NCBI RefSeq assembly: GCF_000379805.1 | Contig: NZ_KB903598.1 | Location: 1-39,324 of the forward strand | DNA: 39,324 bases | From: Lewinella cohaerens DSM 23179 | GTDB lineage: Bacteria > Bacteroidota > Bacteroidia > Chitinophagales > Saprospiraceae | Reading direction: 5' to 3' | Part shown: positions 35,405 to 39,324 of the stretch, piece after piece | Numbering within the stretch: position 1 is the stretch's first letter | Layout: each line of letters begins with the position of its first letter | The notes under the pieces: generated by a model | What the model was told of the DNA's origin: nothing | The model's input: only the letters and a program-made list of their open reading frames with translations | The model's database searches: none | Translations under genes and position numbers: made by a program

Positions 35405-36517
35405 TTAGACCTTTATAAAAATCTTCCTCGAATAAAGTACCCACGATAGTGCCAGGAAGAACAGCACGTTCGTCATCGCAAAGGCAAAAGAGGCAAACTT
35501 CACAGAGGCAAACGCCGGTTCATACACGCTTTCCCATAGCCAGGTCTTGGCCGTTATTTTTTCGCCTGCCGCCGTCGTCCAGTTGATGGTATAAAGAAGC
35601 TTCGCCACAATACCAGACATCACAAACACAAATAAGGCATTGGTGCCATACACCACAAAAGGCTTAGTCCAGCTTTTGTACCCTTTGATGTCGACCAGCC
35701 AGTATACTGTCCCCAAAAACAACAGCGCTGCTCCTGAAGTGTAGAGCACGTAAGAACTCGTCCAAATCTTTTTATTAATCGGGAAAACCAGATCCCAAAT
35801 GCAGGCCAAAGCCAGTAATATTACCCCGATGGCTAGTAAACCAGCTGCTTTTTGATAACCGTCGCCAGGTTTGCGTAGCCATAGACCAGCTAGCACGCCG
35901 CTAATACCTGTGCCAATAGCAGGTAGCGTACTGAGAAACCCTTCAGGGTCCCAGGTTTTACTTTGTGACCACAAGTGCCCGTTCATAATGGTTCGGTCTA
36001 GCCAGGCACCTAAATTTGTACTCGGTCCCAGGTTGGGAGCACCTACGCCAGGCACCGGCACCAGCGTCATCAGCGCCCAGTAGCCTAGCAGGCATCCCAC
36101 GCCCGCCCAGAACAACTGGCGAGGATTCAGGTATAAGAATAGCATAGAGGTAGCTCCGTAGACTAAGGCTATTCGTTGTAATACACCCGGAATACGGATG
36201 GTACCCAAATTGAAATACGGAAACCCATTTAAAAATAAACCAATACCAAAGATGATTAGCGTTCGCTTAACAATTTTCTGAATCAAAGCCTTACGGTCGC
36301 CTTGGTCTTTACGCTTACCCAAAGCATAGGCAATAGCCACACCTACGATAAATATGAAGAAAGGGAATATCCAGTCTGTCGGCGTTACCCCATGCCAATC
36401 TGCGTGTAGCAGCGGTGCATAGACCTCCTCCCAGGTTCCGGGATTGTTTACCAGAATCATTCCGGCAATAGTGATGCCCCGAAAGATATCCAGCGATAAC
36501 AGGCGTTGTTGTTCCAT
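35405..36517 (-). CDS. HGSNAT-like membrane acyltransferase (DUF5009 family)
   Basis: A 370-residue integral membrane protein with about ten TM helices. The N-terminus LLSLDIFRGITIAGMILVNNPG and the segment HADWHGVTPTDWIFPFFIFIVGVAI are diagnostic of the heparan-alpha-glucosaminide N-acetyltransferase catalytic domain family, which acetylates amino sugars across a membrane using acetyl-CoA. The conserved His in HADWHG corresponds to the proposed acetyl-carrying His. FNLGTIRIPGVLQRIALVYG and LYTSGAALLFLGTVYW follow. Bacterial homologues (NagX-like) are often near glycan-use genes; here the neighbours are not. It may help recycle cell-wall or host amino sugars (inference). Confidence 0.88.
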   Translation of the reverse strand: MEQQRLLSLDIFRGITIAGMILVNNPGTWEEVYAPLLHADWHGVTPTDWIFPFFIFIVGVAIAYALGKRKDQGDRKALIQKIVKRTLIIFGIGLFLNGFPYFNLGTIRIPGVLQRIALVYGATSMLFLYLNPRQLFWAGVGCLLGYWALMTLVPVPGVGAPNLGPSTNLGAWLDRTIMNGHLWSQSKTWDPEGFLSTLPAIGTGISGVLAGLWLRKPGDGYQKAAGLLAIGVILLALACIWDLVFPINKKIWTSSYVLYTSGAALLFLGTVYWLVDIKGYKSWTKPFVVYGTNALFVFVMSGIVAKLLYTINWTTAAGEKITAKTWLWESVYEPAFASVKFASFAFAMTNVLFFLALSWVLYSRKIFIKV

Positions 36518-36710
36518 CGTTTTTATTTTTTGCGCAATAAGTGAACTGGATCAAGATAAAGAGAATTCACTTGATTTTCGACATTCTCCAAAGGTGGCAT
36601 GAAGAAGCGCTACGTAAACGATGTCTACCTCCTGTTTGGCGTAGGTTTGATGGGGCTCAAATGTGCCCCTTGTTTGATCTAAAAACACACCTCCTGAAAA
36701 CTATGTGGTG

Positions 36711-36754
36711 AAAATGAAAAACCTTGATGTCCTTGGTGGTTCAAAAAAACATTA
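36711..36754. repeat. Intergenic repeat overlapping the ubiX stop
   Basis: AATGAAAAACCTT, then GATGTCCTTGGTGGTTC, an A-tract and CATTA. It is closely related to 35173-35209. The final TTA supplies the complement of the ubiX stop codon, so the repeat sits against, and slightly inside, the gene end. Confidence 0.6.
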
Positions 36755-37336
36755 CTCTTGCTCACTACCCCATCGGTAGGTATCTGGCGCAAAGCCTGCG
36801 AGATCCAGCACCCGATCTACAACAGTGAGCGCCAAGGCTTCAAACGTGGTGGGGTTGCTATAAAAAGAAGGAGTCGCCGGACAAATAATGGCACCTGATT
36901 CGGTAAGTGAGGTCATATTACGCAAGTGTATCAGATTGTAGGGGGTGTCCCTGGGCACCAAAATCAACTTGCGGCGTTCTTTCAGGATTACATCAGCAGC
37001 TCGCGTCACCAGGTCATTACTGAGCCCCTGTGCTATACGTGCCATCAAGCCCATCGAGCAAGGGCAAACGAGCATACTCGTATAACGCGCTGACCCCGAG
37101 GCAAAGGGAGCCATAAAGTCATTCTTCTGATAAAAATCAAAAGGGTAGTCTTTGTACGAATGATCCCCCAGTTCCAATTCCCAATTGTAGCGGGCATTAT
37201 CGCTCATCACTACGCCCACTCGGTCCCATTGCGCTTCCATTTCCTGCAAGCGATCAAAGAGCACCTTGGCGTAAATCGAGCCACTTGAGCCACCTACGGC
37301 CACCACTATCCGTTGTTTATCAGCTTTATTCATCAA
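36752..37336 (-). CDS. ubiX: UbiX flavin prenyltransferase
   Basis: A 194-residue UbiX/Pad1 protein that prenylates reduced FMN to make prenyl-FMN, the cofactor of UbiD-type decarboxylases. It has the flavin-binding GGSSGSIYAKVLFDRL near the N-terminus, VVMSDNAR, a central MLVCPCSMGLMARIAQGLSNDLVTRAADVILKER and VPRDTPYNLIHLRNMTSLTESGAII, all UbiX hallmarks. The start MMNK at 37336 is the first ATG; 37333 is equally likely. No ubiD lies adjacent. It probably serves ubiquinone, menaquinone or aromatic-acid metabolism through a UbiD encoded elsewhere. Confidence 0.93.
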   Translation of the reverse strand: MMNKADKQRIVVAVGGSSGSIYAKVLFDRLQEMEAQWDRVGVVMSDNARYNWELELGDHSYKDYPFDFYQKNDFMAPFASGSARYTSMLVCPCSMGLMARIAQGLSNDLVTRAADVILKERRKLILVPRDTPYNLIHLRNMTSLTESGAIICPATPSFYSNPTTFEALALTVVDRVLDLAGFAPDTYRWGSEQE

Positions 37337-37512
37337 AAAACGTTAAATAATTATTAATTAAGTAGCATCTAAAAACGATTAGGCCTATTCATCCTATTTT
37401 TATGGATGTGCTTATTAGTCATAGTTGGCTTTTTCAGCACATCATTTATTATCGTCAAATTACTTACATCCCAGTCAGGAAAATTCCCTGGCCATATTTA
37501 AAAGAAAGAATA

Positions 37513-38022
37513 ATGAGAAAAGTTGTCATCGGAACAGGATTGTTAATTGCGCTGGCCGCTATTTTTGCTTTTGCTCAACCTGCTACACAGGTGGAGCCAG
37601 TAGCTAAAGAAGCAAAAATTAATTGGCTTACGTGGGAAGAAGCCATGGTTGCCATGGAAAATAACCCTAAGAAAATGTTCATTGATGTTTACACCGACTG
37701 GTGTGGATGGTGTAAACGCATGGATGCGAATACCTTTACAGATGGCGATGTCATCGACTTTATGAACGAAAATTACTACGCAGTAAAATTCAATGCTGAA
37801 AGTACCCCCGATCAGCAATACAAAGGCAACACCCTTAGCTTTCAAGCGGGAGCAGGCCGGCGTGGTGTTCACGAACTAGCAGTTGTTTTGCTCAATCGTC
37901 GATTGGGTTACCCTTCTTTTGTTTATCTCGATGAGCAGCAAAATTCACTGAAGATTTCTCCGGGATACAAAACACCGGATGTACTTCTCACAGAACTTAA
38001 AGCGATGGCTGCTGCAAATTAA
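37513..38022 (+). CDS. Exported thioredoxin-like protein
   Basis: A 169-residue protein from ATG 37513, giving a signal peptide (MRKVVIGTGLLIALAAIFAFA). The open frame runs back to 37402, but that N-terminus is not conserved. After a short linker comes a thioredoxin fold: MFIDVYTDWCGWCKRMDANTF with redox motif WCGWCK, then a beta-strand and cis-Pro loop in LGYPSFVYLD. The family (thioredoxin_7 / DUF255-like) acts in periplasmic thiol exchange or cytochrome and cell-envelope maturation. It stands alone, with a bidirectional terminator downstream. Substrate unknown. Confidence 0.88.
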   Translation: MRKVVIGTGLLIALAAIFAFAQPATQVEPVAKEAKINWLTWEEAMVAMENNPKKMFIDVYTDWCGWCKRMDANTFTDGDVIDFMNENYYAVKFNAESTPDQQYKGNTLSFQAGAGRRGVHELAVVLLNRRLGYPSFVYLDEQQNSLKISPGYKTPDVLLTELKAMAAAN

Positions 38023-38041
38023 TTCAGCCTCCAGTAAGAAT

Positions 38042-38087
38042 TAAAAGATCCCGAATTGTGGTTTAACCATGGTCCGGGATCTTTTAT
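38042..38087. terminator. Bidirectional intrinsic terminator
   Basis: AAAAGATCCCG (38043-38053) pairs perfectly with CGGGATCTTTT (38075-38085), so A- and T-tracts flank both sides. It ends the thioredoxin gene, and could also stop minus-strand read-through from aceA. Confidence 0.85.
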
Positions 38088-38111
38088 TATTGGGCACCCC
38101 GGCCTCGCACG

Positions 38112-38166
38112 TAAGAGGGGGTTAGAGACGGTCTCGTAGCTTGAATAAGTTCCGAACACCCTCTTA
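38112..38166. repeat. Inverted repeat, possible transposon-end or MITE remnant
   Basis: TAAGAGGGGGTT (38112-38123) and AACACCCTCTTA (38155-38166) are inverted copies with 11 of 12 matching. The inner sequence contains the palindrome GAGAC-G-GTCTC. No transposase is visible. Confidence 0.4.
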
Positions 38167-38235
38167 GAAACAGCACGAAATCGCACTTTATTTTCTGCGT
38201 AATGCTTATGTGCTGGCCGCCAGGCTGTTCGTTCT

Positions 38236-38261
38236 TATACCCTCGCTGCGCGCAGGGTATA
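38236..38261. repeat. GC-rich dyad near aceA end
   Basis: TATACCCT and AGGGTATA form an 8-bp perfect dyad around CGCTGCGCGC. A second GC-rich run (GCGCGCTGCGC) lies just before the aceA stop at 38309. It could be a REP-like element. No T-tract follows. Confidence 0.35.
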
Positions 38262-38308
38262 CCACTGCCATCCTTGGTTGATACGGGCTCCGCGCGCTGC
38301 GCTACGCC

Positions 38309-39324
38309 CTAAAATTGATCCGTTTCTGTACTTCCGGCCATGGCCACAGTAGATGCTCCTTGCTGAATGGTCGTTTGAACAAAATCAAAATAGCCTGTAC
38401 CTACAAACGACTGATGTTTTACTGCGGCAAAACCCTGCTTTGCTAGCGCAAATTCCCGCTCCTGTAATTCCGAATATCCAGCCATACCTCTTTTACGGTA
38501 GGCACTTGCTAGTTCAAACATACTTGTATTGAGGGCATGAAACCCTGCCAATGTGATAAACTGAAATTTGAATCCTAAATCCGCAAGATTCTCTCGGAAT
38601 GTCAGCATTTCTTCTGCTCCTAAGTTAGCAGCCCAGTTAAAGCTAGGAGAACAATTGTAAGCAAGCATTTTTCCAGGAAATTTGGCGTGGATCGCTTCAG
38701 CAAATGCTTGTGCTTCTGCCAGTTGAGGTTTACTGGTCTCCATCCAGATCAGGTCGGCATAAGGAGCATATGCAAGTCCTCTGCTGATACACTGTTCTAG
38801 ACCATTTTTTACATAGTAAAAGCCTTCAGTCGAACGCTCTCCGGTTAGAAAATCCTGATCATTAGGATCAATATCACTGGTAATCAGATTCGCAGCTTCT
38901 GCGTCAGTGCGTGCTATAATTATTGTTGGTGTGCCAGATACATCAGCAGCAAGACGGGCAGCAATAAGTTTATTAACTGCTTCTTTGGTTGGTACTAATA
39001 CTTTGCCGCCAAGATGACCACACTTTTTAGCACTAGATAGCTGGTCTTCAAAATGCACACCTGCTGCTCCTGCTTTAATCATACTTTGCATCAGCTCATA
39101 GGCGTTGAGGTTGCCTCCAAAACCTGCTTCAGCATCCGCAACGATGGGGGCTAAGTAGTCTATGTCTCCATCTCCACTCACTGATTGGATTTGATCTCGG
39201 CGCAGTAAAGCATTGTTGATACGTTTTACTACCTCCGGGACAGAGTTGACAGGGTACAAAGATTGATCTGGATACATGGTGCCTGCCAAATTGTTATCAG
39301 CTGCTACCTGCCAACCACTCAGGT
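38309..39324 (-). CDS. aceA: Isocitrate lyase, N-terminus beyond right edge
   Basis: The last 338 residues of isocitrate lyase, the glyoxylate-shunt enzyme that splits isocitrate into succinate and glyoxylate. The frame is open to the right edge and begins [20 protein letters not shown], which matches about residue 92 of the E. coli enzyme, so about 90 residues are missing. An ATG at 39289 is internal, not the start. Motifs present are [10 protein letters not shown], the catalytic [30 protein letters not shown] and the usual ending GSTETDQF. Length to the right is consistent with a full-size 430-residue protein. The gene ends 222 bases from the neighbouring terminator. Confidence 0.95.
   Translation of the reverse strand, partial: LSGWQVAADNNLAGTMYPDQSLYPVNSVPEVVKRINNALLRRDQIQSVSGDGDIDYLAPIVADAEAGFGGNLNAYELMQSMIKAGAAGVHFEDQLSSAKKCGHLGGKVLVPTKEAVNKLIAARLAADVSGTPTIIIARTDAEAANLITSDIDPNDQDFLTGERSTEGFYYVKNGLEQCISRGLAYAPYADLIWMETSKPQLAEAQAFAEAIHAKFPGKMLAYNCSPSFNWAANLGAEEMLTFRENLADLGFKFQFITLAGFHALNTSMFELASAYRKRGMAGYSELQEREFALAKQGFAAVKHQSFVGTGYFDFVQTTIQQGASTVAMAGSTETDQF

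Noticed and set aside
38087-38308. Insertion sequence with transposase
   Set aside because: Only short inverted repeats are seen and no transposase frame is present.
39289-39324. ATG at 39289 as the true start of isocitrate lyase
   Set aside because: Upstream in-frame codons to the edge encode [15 protein letters not shown], conserved in the family, so the gene continues to the right.
1-39324. CRISPR array, tRNA or rRNA genes
   Set aside because: No regularly spaced direct repeats, cloverleaf or rRNA-like sequence was recognised anywhere; a computed scan would be firmer than reading by eye.

Overview
The window looks like chromosome of a Bacteroidota, most likely a Saprospiria/Lewinella-type bacterium. 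Three things point there. Large secreted proteins carry the C-terminal sorting domains of the type IX secretion system (T9SS), and a gingipain-like (C25) PorU-type peptidase is present. Several promoters match the Bacteroidota consensus (TTTG or TTG, about 19-20 bases, TAnnTTTG). Few genes have a Shine-Dalgarno site. Taxonomy is inferred from gene content only.

Left part (1-14.5 kb): a giant secreted cargo protein runs off the left edge on the minus strand (1-5963). It has a signal peptide, two tandem lamin-tail-like domains and a choice-of-anchor-I propeller. Then come an ATP-type phosphofructokinase, a 7-TM PAS histidine kinase, a secreted metzincin protease with P domain and T9SS tail, and a two-domain fasciclin lipoprotein.

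Middle (14.5-21 kb): a short methylmalonyl-CoA-mutase-family protein, then an iron-sulfur pair. The pair is an IscS-type cysteine desulfurase and an IscA/HesB carrier, with a strongly structured non-coding RNA candidate between them that has its own canonical promoter. Next are a GT4 glycosyltransferase and an ABC-3 metal permease fused to a complete DtxR/MntR-type regulator. The fusion gene starts one base after an 18-bp perfect dyad that overlaps its -7 promoter element, which suggests a self-contained metal feedback circuit. A second small-RNA candidate (about 70 nt) follows.

Right part (21-39 kb): a 1681-residue PorU2-like C25 peptidase opens a run with a sulfotransferase-like gene, a polysaccharide flippase and a GT2. 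It converges on a minus-strand operon (GT4, two FemAB/GNAT-like acyltransferases, GT2) that together look like a surface-polysaccharide locus. Beyond it are an ArsC/LMW-phosphatase homologue with a signal-like N-terminus, a VWA protein with a degenerate metalloprotease motif, an HGSNAT-like membrane acyltransferase, a UbiX flavin prenyltransferase, an exported thioredoxin-like protein, and isocitrate lyase cut by the right edge. Short dispersed repeats and inverted repeats lie between these last genes.

The strongest candidates for something new are the operator/promoter/start arrangement of the permease-regulator fusion and the structured RNA between iscS and iscA.
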